A stretch of 64,000 nt of DNA. Source: Pleodorina starrii (Eukaryota > Chlorophyta > Chlorophyceae > Chlamydomonadales > Volvocaceae). This document shows, in pieces, positions 32,158 through 44,307 of this stretch. The first letter of the stretch is position 1, and the number at the start of each line of letters is the position of its first letter. Position numbers and translations under genes: made by a program. The DNA is taken from assembly GCA_030267565.1 (NCBI GenBank), contig BRXU01000010.1:2352501-2416500 (forward strand). Reading direction: 5' to 3'. The notes beneath the pieces were generated by a model. That model saw only the letters and a program-made list of their open reading frames with translations. It was not told the origin of the DNA and did no database searches.

Positions 32158-33391
32158 GGGTCATGGGCGACGCTGCACGGAGCTCGGCCAGGGTGCGGGG
32201 TCCCAGGTGGGCGGTCCCAGCCGGCGGGGTGAAGGGCTGGTCGGTGGCGGGGTCACGCAGGGCTGCATTGAAGAACAGGGGCTCATGCAGGATGGCACGC
32301 GCGTCCGTGGTCTCTGGGTAGGCCAGCCGGGTCGGGAGCGAGGAGCGGTAGGACTGCGTGGCTGCCATCGTGGCTTGCGATGACGGCCCTCTCTCCTGGG
32401 CCCGCGACGCCCTCAGCCGCACCTCCGCCGCCGACATCGCACCGGCGCCCGGCCGCAACGTTACCCTCTGCGGCAACGTCTTGGGACTGCTGGACGTGTA
32501 CGTGGGTGCCGTGGACGAGGAGTCCCCGCCCTCCGCCGCCGAGCTGCGGACCGTCGGGCCGTGGCCTGGCCTCGTGTATGTGCACCGTTGGATCGCCGCC
32601 GTCCGGGCGGGTGTGCAGCAGGCCCGCCAGGTCGCGGCGAACGGCTTCGCCATCGCCGCGCAGATTAACCTGGCTCCGCCCGCGGCCGGGTGACCCGCCC
32701 GCGCCCGGGTGACCCGCGCCAGCAGCGGCAGCAGTCGCAGCAGCAGCGCTCGGCGCGCGGCAAGCCCTTCGCCGACATCCAGCCGCCGCCGGCGCCCCCG
32801 GCGGAGGGGAAGCCCGCCGCCCTGGTGCTCCCCGACGTCGTGCAGGCGCTGACTGACGCCACGGGCCGCCCCCTGCGGCCGGGCGAGGCGAGGAACCTCC
32901 TGAGGCACATGGGGGCTTGCCTGGACGACGCAGCCGGTCGGTGCTTCCACGACCCATGCCGCTTCATCCACTACAAGAGGCTGGCGGACCTGACGGCCGC
33001 CGCGCGCGTGACGCTGCGGGAAATCCCGGACTGGAACCGGGAGCCGACGGACAAGAGGAGGCGAGCGGACGGCGTCGGGGGCCAGCCCGGCCGGGACCGA
33101 CGTCCCCGGGGCCCGGGTGCGGGGCTGGGAGGCGGGGCGCCGGCCGCGCCGCCTCCCCCGTCGCCGGGCGGTGCGGCGCGGGCCCACGCGGGCGCTGGCG
33201 CGGCCCACCCGTTTGGACACGGCCAGGTCAGCTGATAGTAGGACGTGCACAGGCCTGCAGGCCCCGGCGTGGTCGGTTCGGGTCCTAGGCCTCGAGGGAT
33301 AGGCACGCCGCGGACGGAAGAACAGAGGGAGTAGCGCGCGGCTCTTGTGGCCTTGGTGGGCGAGGGGTAGTAGGGCCTGAGGCGCAGGCGG

Positions 33392-36300
33392 GTGGCAGCG
33401 CATGAGCCCGGCCGGTCGGCGGGGATGTGGCTACGGGCGGACGGACTGACGTTGTGCTGGTGGCCGGTGCAGGCGCCCGCGACGCCCGACGGGATGGCGG
33501 CGCGCGAGGGCATAGAGGAGACGGCCGTGACGCACGGCTGCTGTGTGGACCCGGCGGCGGACCCGATGGTCCCGCCGCCGGCGGCAGTGCAACGTGTAAT
33601 GCCCGAGTCGCATCGCCGCTACGCGCCGCCTCAGCTAGATGTCGCCCGCGCCCGCCAGGAGGCGCTAGACGCGCTCGCAGCCCTCGACAACCTGTCGCAG
33701 CCAGGCAGCGTGGACCTCTCTAGCGACGCGGACTACCTGGCCGACCTGCACGCCCTGCTCCCTGACCCGGACCAGTTCCTCCCGGGCCGACCCCAGCGGC
33801 TAGCCGCCGTGTGGGAGGCCTACTTCCTGCGGGCCTCAGGTGGGTCGCTGTCTGGGCCGCAGAAACTGGCGCTAGGGGTGATTCGCGACGGCCTCCGCCT
33901 CGACTTCGTAAGCCCTGACAGCCCGGGGCAGCAGCTCGCGCCTGACGCAGCAAAGAAGCGCCAATACCTCCACCAAATGCTGCGCCAGGCGGCTCCCGAA
34001 CGCGACCCCGCCTCCTTCTTCACGGGTACGGCGCCGCAGCAGGTGCAGTTGCCCAACCACGCCAGCGCGTACCAGCACGCGGATTTCGTCCGGGCGGAGT
34101 TAGAGAAGTGCGCTGCGGCGGGGGTGATCCGGCCGTGGACCGGGCCGGGGAAGCCCCGCGTCATTAACGGCCTGCTGGTGGTGGTGGGCGCTAAGCTGCG
34201 CTTGTGCCTGAACACCATGTACGTGAACGCCTTCATCGCGTACGTCCGGTTCCTATACGAGCGCCTGCGCGACATGAAGGCGTACGTGCGCCCGGGTGAC
34301 TTCCTTTACGCTACGGACGACAAGTCGGGTTACTGGCAGATTCCCATGCACCCCGACATGTGGACCTACCTGGGCATGGAATGGGAGAGCCAGATCTGGG
34401 TCTGGCCCTTCCTGCCATTCGGACTGGCGCCGGCGTGCCGCATCTACACGGTCATCAAGCAGGAGGTGTACCGCCCGATCCGTGAGCGGGGCGTCCGCAT
34501 GTCGTCCCTCATCGACGATCAGTCGGGGGCCGCCGAGTCGGAGCCGAAAGCCAAGTTCCAGTGCCGACAGGTCGTGCGCATCTGCGCGGCCCTCGGCTTT
34601 ACCCTCAGCATCGGCAAATGCCAGTTCCTGCCGCGCCCCACGGTGCGCTTCCTCGGCTTCATCGTGGACGCGCCGGCGCAGGCGTTCCGGGTGCCCCAGG
34701 AGAAGATCGACGCCCTGGCCGCGTTGGTGCAGCAGCTCAGCGCGCAGGCTGCGGTGACAGCGCGGGAGCTGGCTCGGCTGGTTGGCAAAATGGTGGCCAT
34801 GAGCCCGGCGGTCGGACCGGCTCCGCTGCACAGCCGCCTGATCGCTCGGGCGCTCAAGGGCCACGGCGGCTGGGACGAGGCCCTCCCGGACCCGTCCCAG
34901 GCCCTGCAAGAGGCACGCCTGTTTCTGGAGGTGCTCGAGCGCTGCAACGGCCGCGCGCGTTGGCACAAGGGGCCGGCGGTGCTCATTCAGGCGGTCGGCG
35001 ACGCCTCGGAATCCGCTTACGCCGCCTTCCTTTTTTTTTTTTTTTTTTTTTTTTCTGCGAGGGACGTTACAAGGACTGGGAAAGCGAAGCCCAACGGGCA
35101 AGCCGAGCAAGACCGGCAAGCCACAACAGCCTGGCAAGAAGCCCAAAAAACCACCGCAAGGAGCCAAGGAGAGAGAAAAAGCCAAGCAACGCCTAAACTC
35201 GCAGACAGGACAGGGACAGGGACGGGGGCAGCAAGGGGCCAGGAGCCACTGCTGCACGGGCGGCACACACGGCCACCCCTACCTCCAAGACACCGAGGAG
35301 GGAACTGAAACCAACACCAGGGCCCAACACCAGGGCCAAACCCCAGGGCCCAACACCAGGGCCAACACCACGGCCCAACACCAGGGCCAACCCCACAGCC
35401 CAACACCAGGGCCCAACACCAGGGCCCAAAACCAGAGCCAACACCACGGCCCAACACCAGGGCCAAAACCACGGCCCAACACCCGGGCCAGCACCACGGA
35501 CCAACAACAGGGCCCGTCACCGGAGACAAGCCCCAGGGATGGGCAAAGGCCCCAACAGCGACCACAGCGACAACACAACCACAACCTGCACAACCTCAAC
35601 AGCCAAGGGGCGAACCCTACACCCTGGGCGACAGCAACAGGAACAACAAACAAAACCGGGCAACCACCGCAGCGAACCAGGGCAAACGAGCCCCCCCCCC
35701 ACCGGGGAGCACCAGAGAAAACAGAAAACCCACAGCACGCCCGAAGAGAACCCCGCACCACCGAAACCGCCTCCCAGAGCCACAAAAGCCGCAGGGACGG
35801 TGCCACACAAGCGCACCGGAGACAAACAACAACCGACCCCACCCTGGGGGCGTCCCCGCAAGACAGCAGGCCCGAAGACACACCTCCCTCCCAAGACACC
35901 CCGCACCGCAGGAACCTCACTCCCACGTCCCCCCGGCTCCCAAGAACCCCCACGGGCGCAGCAGGGGCAACACTGCCTGGCTGGAAGCCAGGGCACAAGC
36001 GTGCCGGCGACAAGACACCCGCAGACCCCACCCTGGGGGCGACCCCCGAACCGCACCTGCCTCCCACGGCGGCCTGCACCACACCAACCCTGCACCGAAG
36101 CCCCCCCGCCCCTCCCCAGTCCCCCCCCCGAAACCCTCCCCAGACCCCCCGGCGCCACACGCACCCCACTCCCAAGAACCCCCCCCTCCAGGCCGCAGGG
36201 GCAGCACCGCCGGGTCAGAGACCAAGGCACGAGAGCGCCAGCGACAAAACACCCACAGACCCCACACAGGGGGCGACCCCTCAAGACAGCAGCCTCCGAA

Positions 36301-37754
36301 CCGCACCTGCCTCCCGCGGCAGCCTGCACCACACCAACCCTGCTCCTAAGCTCCCCCGACCCCCAAGACCCCCTCCGGCCCCACCCACAGCAAGCCCCGC
36401 ACCGCACCCCCCTCCCTAGGCAACCCGCACCGCACTCCCCCCACCCTCGAGGCCCCTCGCACCCTAAGGACCTCAGACACCGAGATCCCCCACTCCCAAC
36501 ACCCCGCTCACGACGGCCCCGGCTGCCCTGTCAGCTGAGCTGCTGCCTGGCTGGGCTGGGCGCTGATGGCTGACCCGGATGGGGAGACCTGCTGTGCTGC
36601 CTGGGCGCCCCCGGCGGGTGCCTGTGGTGCTGGGACCGGGGCCACCCGGGACAGATGAACCTGCAGACGCGGGCTGCTGCCAGCCACCCGCTGCACGGAG
36701 CAGAGGACGCCTTCATGCGCCCAGGAGGCTTCGAAGGCATCCAGCCGGCCGGGCTTCAGCTGTGCTGTGATGTGGCCCCGGGGCAGCCCCGCCAGAGTGT
36801 CCTCGGAGAGCGCCGCCATGCTGAAATGTGCCCTCATGAGACGCTGCAGCTCCCCAATGACGCAGCCCACCACCGTGGCCGACGGATGGTCATCAGGCTC
36901 CGCCCTGTGGTAGTGGCCCCAGACCGCCCAACGGGGAGCTCGGGGGGCAGGTGATGCGCATCCCGTTCTCCCCAGAGGAGCGGGCCCGCATGCTGGGCAA
37001 CCGCTTCAGCAGCACCGAGCGGGAGATCCGCACGGTGTCCCACACGGTGGGCTGGCTGCAGCAGCTGGCCCTGGCCCTAGTACAGCACCGACGCCTGCAG
37101 TACTTCACGGACAGCCAGGCTTCCGGCTTCTGCATCCTGGGCATGAAGGGGGCCAACGAATGCCTGCTGGCAGTCGCGGACGTGTACCGCCGCTGCGCGG
37201 AGTCCGACACTGAGATCGAGGTGGTCTGGCGCCCCCGCACCGACGTGCAGCAGCGGTACGCGGACGCGCTCAGCAAGTACACGGACCCCACGCAGTGGCT
37301 CCTGCGGGCGGAGGTGTACGACTGGCTGCTCGGCCGGCCGGAGCTGCAGGGCCGCAGCCCGGCTTTCGACCTCTTTGCGGACGAGTTCTCCACCAAGGTG
37401 GCGGGCTACTTCTTCTCCCCCCACTGGAGCCCCTCCACGCGCGGGGTTGACGCGCTGGCGCAGTCCTGGGCGGGCCTGAGAGCAGGCGGGCAGCCGCTGC
37501 TGTACTGTTACCCGCCGTTCGGTCTGCTGGGCCCGGTCATCCGGAAAATCGCGGACGAGCGGGTGGACGTGCTGCTGATCGCCCCGGTTTGGCCCCGCCC
37601 GTGGCGGGCCATGCTCCTCAGCCTGCCGGTCCGGCAGCGGTGGGTCCTCGCGCAGGAGCGCCCCTGCATCCCGGGGCCCCAGGCGCCGGGTGGGGAGGTG
37701 CGCGTCCGGGCCTCGCTTCCGTACAAGCTGGAGGCCGTTTACATTGCGTGGTAG
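33392..37754 (+). pseudogene. DIRS-like RT-RNase H polyprotein (copy B), interrupted
   Basis: Segments 33392-35030 and 36924-37754. The frame begins at a GTG (33392); the first in-frame ATG is at 33425. RT: HADFVRAELEKCAAAGVI, TDDKSGYWQIPMHPDM near 34315, FLPFGLAPAC, SSLIDDQSGA near 34510, FLGFIVDAPA. RNase H: GDASESAYAAF just before the break, then SSTEREI, FTDSQASGF, and the DIRS C-terminal block (DLFADEFSTK, RGVDALAQSW, YPPFGLLGPV, LLIAPVWPRPW). Apart from ZL copy 10 the frame is intact; excising the insertion restores it. DIRS RTs copy the element RNA into a circular DNA. Confidence 0.9.
35031..36923 (-). mobile_element. ZL LINE copy 10, 5'-truncated, in DIRS-B RNase H
   Basis: T24 (35031-35054), full 3' UTR (35055-36507) and the last ~139 codons of ORF2 (36508-36923). 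No target duplication: CCTTCCT on the left joins GCCCAACGGGG on the right exactly as in copy A, with GCCCA shared by LINE and target at the 5' junction. Confidence 0.93.
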
Positions 37755-38246
37755 GTGCCGGGCGCCCTTCCGGGGGAAGGGAGTAGGGCGGCGACGCCAA
37801 CGCGCCCTGACTCGCGTGACCTCGCCCACCCGTGCCACGCGGCGCCGGCATTGCCCTCGCAGGTGACCCCAGGTACGCCCCAGGCCACGCGCGACGGTTT
37901 CCGGCGCCCGCCGGCGAGCCCGGTGTCGCCGGCGTCGCGCCCGGTCGTGCTCTGGCTGGCCCGGGACGGGGCCGGGTGGGAGGCCGCGAGACCCCGTGGG
38001 GACGACAGCGGGCAGCCCATGTGGCGCCCCTACACCTACGCACCGGTACTCGCCGCCCTGCACCACACGGAGCGAGAGGTCGCGGTCCTGACCTGGGACG
38101 GCTATCTGATGGCGGCTTACCCGGAAGAGACCGAGGAGTGCCTGCCAACCCGGCTAGCCGGCGCCCCCGAAATGGCGCACCCCTGGGTACCGATGGCGCG
38201 CGTGCACAGCAATGATCGGGTGGCGTTTGAGGCACTGATGTTTTGA
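37755..38246 (+). CDS. Small ORF downstream of DIRS-like RT-RNase H (copy B)
   Basis: The 163-codon frame matches that of copy A (12653-13144) and begins immediately after the RNase H TAG with GTG. Preservation of the frame in both copies is weak evidence of coding, as the copies are young. Function unknown. Confidence 0.5.
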   Translation: MPGALPGEGSRAATPTRPDSRDLAHPCHAAPALPSQVTPGTPQATRDGFRRPPASPVSPASRPVVLWLARDGAGWEAARPRGDDSGQPMWRPYTYAPVLAALHHTEREVAVLTWDGYLMAAYPEETEECLPTRLAGAPEMAHPWVPMARVHSNDRVAFEALMF

Positions 38247-38367
38247 CGGGCTCCGGCCGGTAGGGACAGGGGGGGTGGCAGTGCTGATGCGCGTGACGGA
38301 GCGTACGGCGGTCGGGTCCCATGGGCGTTCAAAGACCCGTACGAGAGTGAGCGAGGGAGCGCGGTGG

Positions 38368-40100
38368 CACAGCACCTGGTCGCCTTCGTGGCCGCTCCGC
38401 CGTCGGACCCCAACCTCCTCTCCCTCCCTCGGTCGTTCTTGATCGACCAGCTCACTGTCCGCATCTCCGTGTTCGACATGAGGGACGCGCCAGTGACCGA
38501 CTCACCAGCAGCTCCCGCGGCCGAACCACCACCAGCGCCCGCCGCAGGGCCCCCACCAGCGGTGCAGGCGGCGCCCGGCGCACCAGCAGCAGGGGACGGC
38601 ACTCACCCAGCCGCCGAGACCGCACCAACAGCCGCCCCGGCCCTCGGGAGGCCGGCTGCCGTGGGGGTGGCTGTGATGGCAGCAGGCGGCAGCCCGGGCC
38701 CCCTGCCCGCACCAGCCCAGGCTCCCCGGCCGCCGGCGGCCCACCCCTCTGGCCCACCCACCCCCTCCACGGCGGGATCAGGGCCCCCAGCCCCCAGCCC
38801 TGCCTCGGCTGCCCTCAGCCCTTCCTCCCCTGGGATGGCTGATGGCCAGGCATGGTGGCGCCGACCCCAGCTGGTGGAGGCCCCGGACGGCCCCAACAGC
38901 CTCCCAGCTGTGTTGCGGACCATCCAGGATGCGCAGAACCGGCGTCTGTCCCCATACCCCCGGGCCGGGGTTGGCGCCAACCCCCAGGGCTGGGGCCCCG
39001 ACTCCACTCCCATCGGCGGCACCTTCTCCCCTCCCGCGGCTGAGCCGGCCACGCTGGCGGCCCCCCCAGGGGCCCACCAGGGCAGCCCCAGTGGGACCCC
39101 CCACCAGGAGCAGCAGGGCCCCTCCAGAGCCCCCACATCTCCCCAGGCCGGCAGCACCGGGCGGTGGTGGCGACAACCGGACGCCTTCACCCGCCACCAC
39201 CAGCCCCTCGACCCCACCTCGGCCAGGGGCGGGCCCACGCTGACCCAGCCACCGCCCCAGGCTCCACCCACAGGCACGGCTGGCCACCACGGCCCCGGGG
39301 GGGACGGGGGGCCCGAGCTGCCCCCCCAGCTGACGCCCAGCCCCGGCTGGGCAGCTCACGGCCCGCCACCCCAGCTGGCCGCCCACAGCCCCACAGCGCA
39401 GGCCGCCAGCCCTCCACACCAGCCCCCGCCGGGCCCCAGCACTGCCCCGGGCCTGGGACTGCCGACCGCGGAGCTCGACGTGCTGCGGGCCGCTAGCTTG
39501 ATCACAGCCACGCCCAGCCAGTGGGTCCCCCCCGCAGACACCCTTGCGGCTGGGTACCACGACCAGTTCGTGGACTACTTCGCGGCATGCCCCCACCCCG
39601 CCTGCTCGTCCATCGCCTTCCAGGCGGTTCTGCGAAAGCTCTTCATCCGCCACCACCCCCGACTGGAGTCTCCGGAGCTCGTCGATCCCCGCCCCGTCGT
39701 GGTCGCCTTCTGCCGCCGGGCACTGCACCAGCTGGACCTGTCACCCCCAGCGCCCCTCGGCGCAATGGAACTGGACGCCCTCCTCCTGCGCGAGAACCAC
39801 AGCTATCTGTCCCCACGGTGCCCGCATGTGCAGCCCGAGGTGCTGGCAGCGGCCCAATCCGCCCTGGAGCCCGCCCTCCAAGCTCAGACCGGCAATCGCA
39901 GCTCTGCCGGCGCATTTCTGAAGGTCTACCACGACCATCTGCGCTCCCTGGCCCCATTCCTGCCGGGCCTGCACCCCACCCCCGGGCACGTGCACTCCTT
40001 CATTGTCGCTGCTCTGGGCCAACTGCAGCAGGCCCGAACCCAAATCGCCCGCCACGACGGCCGCCCCTCCCGACGGGCGGCGCGTGGCGCGCAGCCATAA
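38368..40100 (+). pseudogene. ZL ORF1, C-terminal two thirds (copy 11)
   Basis: Identical in content to ORF1 of copy 4 from HLVAFVAAPPSDPN onward. The ATGA overlap with ORF2 has mutated to ATAA, so ORF1 ends in TAA and the ORF2 start codon is lost. Confidence 0.82.
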
Positions 40101-40133
40101 GGACCGACGGGACCGCGCCCACCTTCAAGCTCC
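38368..40133 (+). mobile_element. ZL LINE copy 11, ORF1 part only
   Basis: Begins inside ORF1 (HLVAFVAAPPSDP) directly after DIRS-B sequence and stops 33 bp past the ORF1 end, where copy 12 starts on the other strand. The rest of the element is not found beyond copy 12, so this locus was rearranged after insertion. Confidence 0.85.
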
Positions 40134-41495
40134 TTTTTTTTTTTTTCTGCGAGGGACGTTACAAGGACTGGGAAAGCGAAGCCCAACGGGCAAGCCGAGC
40201 AAGACCGGCAAGCCGCAACAGCCTGGCAAGAAGCCCAAAAAACCACCGCAAGGAGCCAAGGAGAGAGAAAAAGCCAAGCAACGCCTAAACTCGCAGACAG
40301 GACAGGGACAGGGACGGGGGCAGCAAGGGGCCAGGAGCCACTGCTGCACGGGCGGCACACACGGCCACCCCTACCTCCAAGACACCGAGGAGGGAACTGA
40401 AACCAACACCAGGGCCCAACACCAGGGCCAAACCCCAGGGCCCAACACCAGGGCCAACACCACGGCCCAACACCAGGGCCAACCCCACAGCCCAACACCA
40501 GGGCCCTACACCAGGGCCCAAAACCAGAGCCAACACCACGGCCCAACACCAGGGCCAAAACCACGGCCCAACACCCGGGCCAGCACCACGGACCAACAAC
40601 AGGGCCCGTCACCGGAGACAAGCCCCAGGGGAGGGCAAAGGCCCCAACAGCGACCACAGCGACAACACAACCACAACCTGCACAACCTCAACAGCCAAGG
40701 GGCGAACCCTACACCCTGGACGACAGCAACAGGAACAACAAACAAAACCGGGCAACCGCCGCAGCGAACCAGGGCAAACGAGCCCCCCCCCCCACCGGGG
40801 AGCACCAGAGAAAACAGAAAACCCACAGCACGCCCGAAGAGAACCCCGCACCACCGAAACCGCCTCCCAGAGCCACAAAAGCCGCAGGGACGGCGCCACA
40901 CAAGCGCACCGGAGACAAACAACAACCGACCCCACCCTGGGGGCGTCCCCGCAAGACAGCAGGCCCGAAGACACACCTCCCTCCCAAGACACCCGCAGAC
41001 CCCACCCTGGGGGCGTCCCCTCCAGACAGCGACCCCCGAACCGCACCTGCCTCCCACGGCGGCCTGCACCACTCCAACCCTGCACCGAAGCCCCCCCGCC
41101 CCTCCCCAGTCCCCCCCCGAAACCCTCCCCAGTCCCCCCGGCGCCGCACGCACCCCACTCCCAAGAACCCCCCCTCCAGGCCGCAGGGGCAGCACCGCCG
41201 GGGCAGAGACCAGCGCACGAGAGCGCCAGCGACAAAACACCCACAGACCCCACACAGGGGGCGACCCCTCAAGACAGCAGCCTCCGAACCGCACCTGCCT
41301 CCCGCGGCAGCCTGCACCACACCAACCCTGCTCCTAAGCTCCCCCGACCCCCAAGACCCCCTCCGGACCCACCAACAGCAAGCCCCGCACCGCACCCCCC
41401 TCCCTAGGCAACCCGCACCGCACTCCCCCCACCCTCGAGGCCCCTCGCACCCTAAGGACCTCAGACACCGAGATCCCCCACTCCCAACACCCCGC

Positions 41496-44307
41496 TCACG
41501 ACGGCCCCGGCTGCCCTGTCAGCTGAGCTGCTGCCTGGCTGGGCTGGGCGCTGATGGCTGACCCGGATGGGGAGACCTGCTGTGCTGCCTGGGCGCCCCC
41601 GGCGGGTGCCTGTGGTGCTGGGACCGGGGCCACCCGGGACAGATGAACCTGCAGACGCGGGCTGCTGCCAGCCACCCGCTGCACGGAGCAGAGGATGCCT
41701 TCATGCGCCCAGGAGGCTTCGAAGGCATCCAGCCGGCCAGGCTTCAGCTGAGCTGTGATGTGGCCCCGGGGCAGCCCCGCCAGAGTGTCCTCGGAGAGCG
41801 CCGCCATGCTGAAATGTGCCCTCATGAGACGCTGCAGCTCCCTAATGACGCAGCCCACCACCGTGGCCGACGGATGGTCATCAGGCTCCGCCCTGTGGTA
41901 GTGGCCCCAGACCGCCCACAGCCAAGTGGCTCGAAGGGCTGCCCACAGCAGCTGCAGCCCAGGGCTGGTGGGGTAGGCCGGCCACCCTCCCGGCCAGTCC
42001 CCCAGCAGCACAGCCGGCTGGCTGAAAGGCAAGTCCGCGGTCCCGGAGACTGCCGCCCACAGCTCTGCCAGCCAAACCCGAGCTGCAGTGTAAGCCCCGC
42101 ACTCCAAGAAGACGTGGGTCAGGCTGGCGACATGCAGGTTGCCGTCCACCGAGCAGCTAGGAGCAGGGCAGTGGGCACGCTGCGGCTGACCTTTGGAGGC
42201 CAGGTACACCCCGCATGGGAGCCGTCCATGGTGCAGCCGCCAGGCTAGCGCCTTGGCCCGGTTGCTTGCGGGGCAGTCCCACAGCCGCTGCCAGGCCCGC
42301 CGGCGGTCGAGGGGAGACATGCCAGCCGGGCCAGCAGCTGCCGGGTCTGCCTCCGGGGCCGGCCCGGCGGGCGCCGACGGTCCGGCGGCAGCACCGGGGT
42401 CCTGCTGGTGCGGTGCCGCATGGCGGCTGCTAGGCTGGCTGACCGGGCTTGCAGCGGCCGAGGGCAGTGATGGGGGGGAGGAGCGGGGCCGCATCCAGCC
42501 GGGGCTGGGCGTGGGGTTCATGGCAAACCACCGGCTGCGGCTGGGCGCTTGCTGAGCCAGCCAGTGTTGGTGCCAGCGGGCCTCCTGTTGCTGTAGCTGG
42601 CTGTGCGGCTGCTCGGGCCACGCCGCGGGCATGAGGGGCCCCGTGTCCTGGTCCCGGCCCCAGCTGAGACCGCGGGCGGTGAGGCGGTGGCGCACCTCAC
42701 TCACTGTGTAGTGGATGAGGGGCAGCGTGCCGTGGCCGTGGCTGAGGGGGTAGCACTGAACCGAGTCCCAAAGCCCCAGCAGCTGGTATTCCACTGGCCA
42801 TGAGGAGGCGCGTTGGGCCGGGGGCGCCTCGCTGTATCGCTGATGGTCCTCCAAGGTCCAGTGTCGGCGTGGCTTGCGGCCCGGCAGCACGCAGGCTGCA
42901 GGCCAGTCGGCGTCCCCTGCTGCTCCGGCCTGCTCGCTGTCTGGGGGCACCAAGCGGCCGTTGGGCAGGACGGCCCACAAGACTCCCGTAGGGCTGCTTA
43001 CCCGGCTGCCATCGGGCGACAGGAGCCAGTCGGGCGCCGGCGGCAGTTCGGGGTCTAGGGGGTCGGCTGGCAGCAGTCTCCGCCAGTCGGCTGGGATGGC
43101 CTCAAGGACCGCCTGCATGAGGGGTTCGTGCTGGGTCATGGGCGACGCTGCACGGAGCTCGGCCAGGGTGCGGGGTCCCAGGTGGGCGGTCCCAGCCGGC
43201 GGGGTGAAGGGCTGGTCGGTGGCGGGGTCACGCAGGGCTGCATTGAAGAACAGGGGCTCATGCAGGATGGCACGCGCGTCCGTGGTCTCTGGGTAGGCCA
43301 GCCGGGTCGGGAGCGAGGAGCGGTAGGACTGCACCAGGCTGGCAATGAACGTAGGCAGGCTGGGGGGCGGTTCCGCCGTGCCATACACCCAGCCCCACCC
43401 AGTGGTCCCATCCGGCCTGTACTCGTCGAGCAGACCCCGCATGATCTGCTTCCATGGCTGCTGGCCGGGCTGAGCGAGCTGGGCGAGGGGCTTCGCATGC
43501 AGGGCGACCATGAAGGCGTCGAGGTCGAGATGGCCGACACCGCCACAGTCGTGATCCTGGCAGGCGATCTCCGGGCCAGGCTTCAGCTGGGCCCGTCCGT
43601 GGCACACCAGGGACGCGTCTTCCTCCAGGAGCGACCAGGCCACAAAACCGTCGATATGCTTGCGGAGTGCCGCCAGCTGGGGTGGGGTGGGGCGGATGAT
43701 GGAGAGGTGGTATGCCAGGGTGTTTCCCAGCACCTGTTTGGCCACATGCACCCTGCCCACGAGGCTGAGGCCATGTCGCCGCCACACATGGCCGAGACGC
43801 TGAACCCGCTGAATTCTGCTGGTGTAGCAGAGCCGCGCGGCCTCCGCCGGGTCCAGAGTGAGAGGGATTCCCAGGTGGCGTGGGGGTTCATCACCGGGAG
43901 TCGGGAAACTCGCACCAGTTGCGGCGTTGGGCCCCACCACCGGCTCGTGGGTACCCAGCACCATCCCCTTCCCCTTGCTGGCATTGACCCGTGCGTTGCT
44001 GGCCCTGCAGAACAGCTGGACTGCCGCGGTAGCGACCTCCCCATCCCTGTCGACATTGCTGACCGTGAGCACCGTATCGTCCGCGTGGTGGGTGACAGGG
44101 GGGGCTGGCACGTTGTTGGGGAGGGTGGGGGTGCGGAGAGCGTTGGTGCTGCGCAGGTGGTGCAGGTACGAGGTGAGAGGTTCCAGCTGCATGACCCACA
44201 GGACGGGCGACAGGGTGCTGCCCTGCTGAAGGCCGTTGCGGACCGGGAAAGGTGCTGACTGGTGCCCATTGACCACCACCCGGCAGGAGCTTGGACGGGC
44301 GCGGCTC
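41496..44307 (-). pseudogene. ZL ORF2, RT palm to C terminus (copy 12)
   Basis: Continuous frame of ~937 codons. RT: VVVNGHQSAPFPVRNGLQQG (44220-44290), LSPVLWVMQLEPL, then HHADDTVL (HADD at 44076-44087, the usual F/YADD of L1 RTs), GKGMVLGTHEP, HLGIPLTLDP. It continues with LRKHIDGFVAWSLLEEDAS, the Pro/Ala linker and the zinc motif, ending GQPGPS. The upstream blocks with the first catalytic Asp are deleted, so it cannot be active. It is a target-primed RT of L1 type by motif and layout. Confidence 0.88.

Larger units (their letters stand above)
30081..32343 (-). pseudogene. ZL ORF2, C-terminal half (copy 9)
   Basis: Same content as copy 5 ORF2, from SSLPTRLAYPETTDARA to GQPGPS and stop, with the zinc motif near 30720. 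The frame is broken by the SINE and by the T25 tract. One serine-to-threonine and a few silent changes separate it from other copies. Confidence 0.82.
28647..32357 (-). mobile_element. ZL LINE copy 9, lacking its tail, with SINE inside
   Basis: Starts at GGACTGGGAAAG, i.e. without poly(A) and the last ~20 bp of the element, directly joined to copy 8b. It contains the 3' UTR, then ORF2 from its stop (30081) upstream to ~32343, interrupted by a SINE (31019-31429) and a T25 tract (32133-32157). About 13 bp of filler precede the right flank. TGGCT on both sides of the whole 8a-9 block suggests a single insertion event. Confidence 0.85.
26794..33235 (+). pseudogene. DIRS-like ORF1 (copy B), truncated, interrupted, frameshifted
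   Basis: Segments 26794-27875 and 32358-33235 encode the same protein as in copy A, including the domain VMDDTWAIPAGAKPADVRR and the CCCH motif in CLDDAAGRCFHDPCRFIH near 32920. Breaks: no start, the micro-insertion at 27043 (frameshift), the LINE block, and a ~19-bp tandem duplication at ~32690 that creates a stop after PPAAG. It is non-functional. Confidence 0.82.
26794..38367 (+). mobile_element. DIRS/Pat-like retrotransposon copy B
   Basis: Same element as copy A, opposite strand, 5'-truncated inside ORF1 at 26794. Order: ORF1, RT-RNase H, small ORF, then non-coding DNA to 38367, where ZL copy 11 begins. It is split by ZL insertions at 27876-32357 and 35031-36923 and by a micro-insertion at 27043. 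Over shared sequence A and B differ by only occasional substitutions plus short duplications, so both are young. None of the large ZL insertions is shared. Confidence 0.85.
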
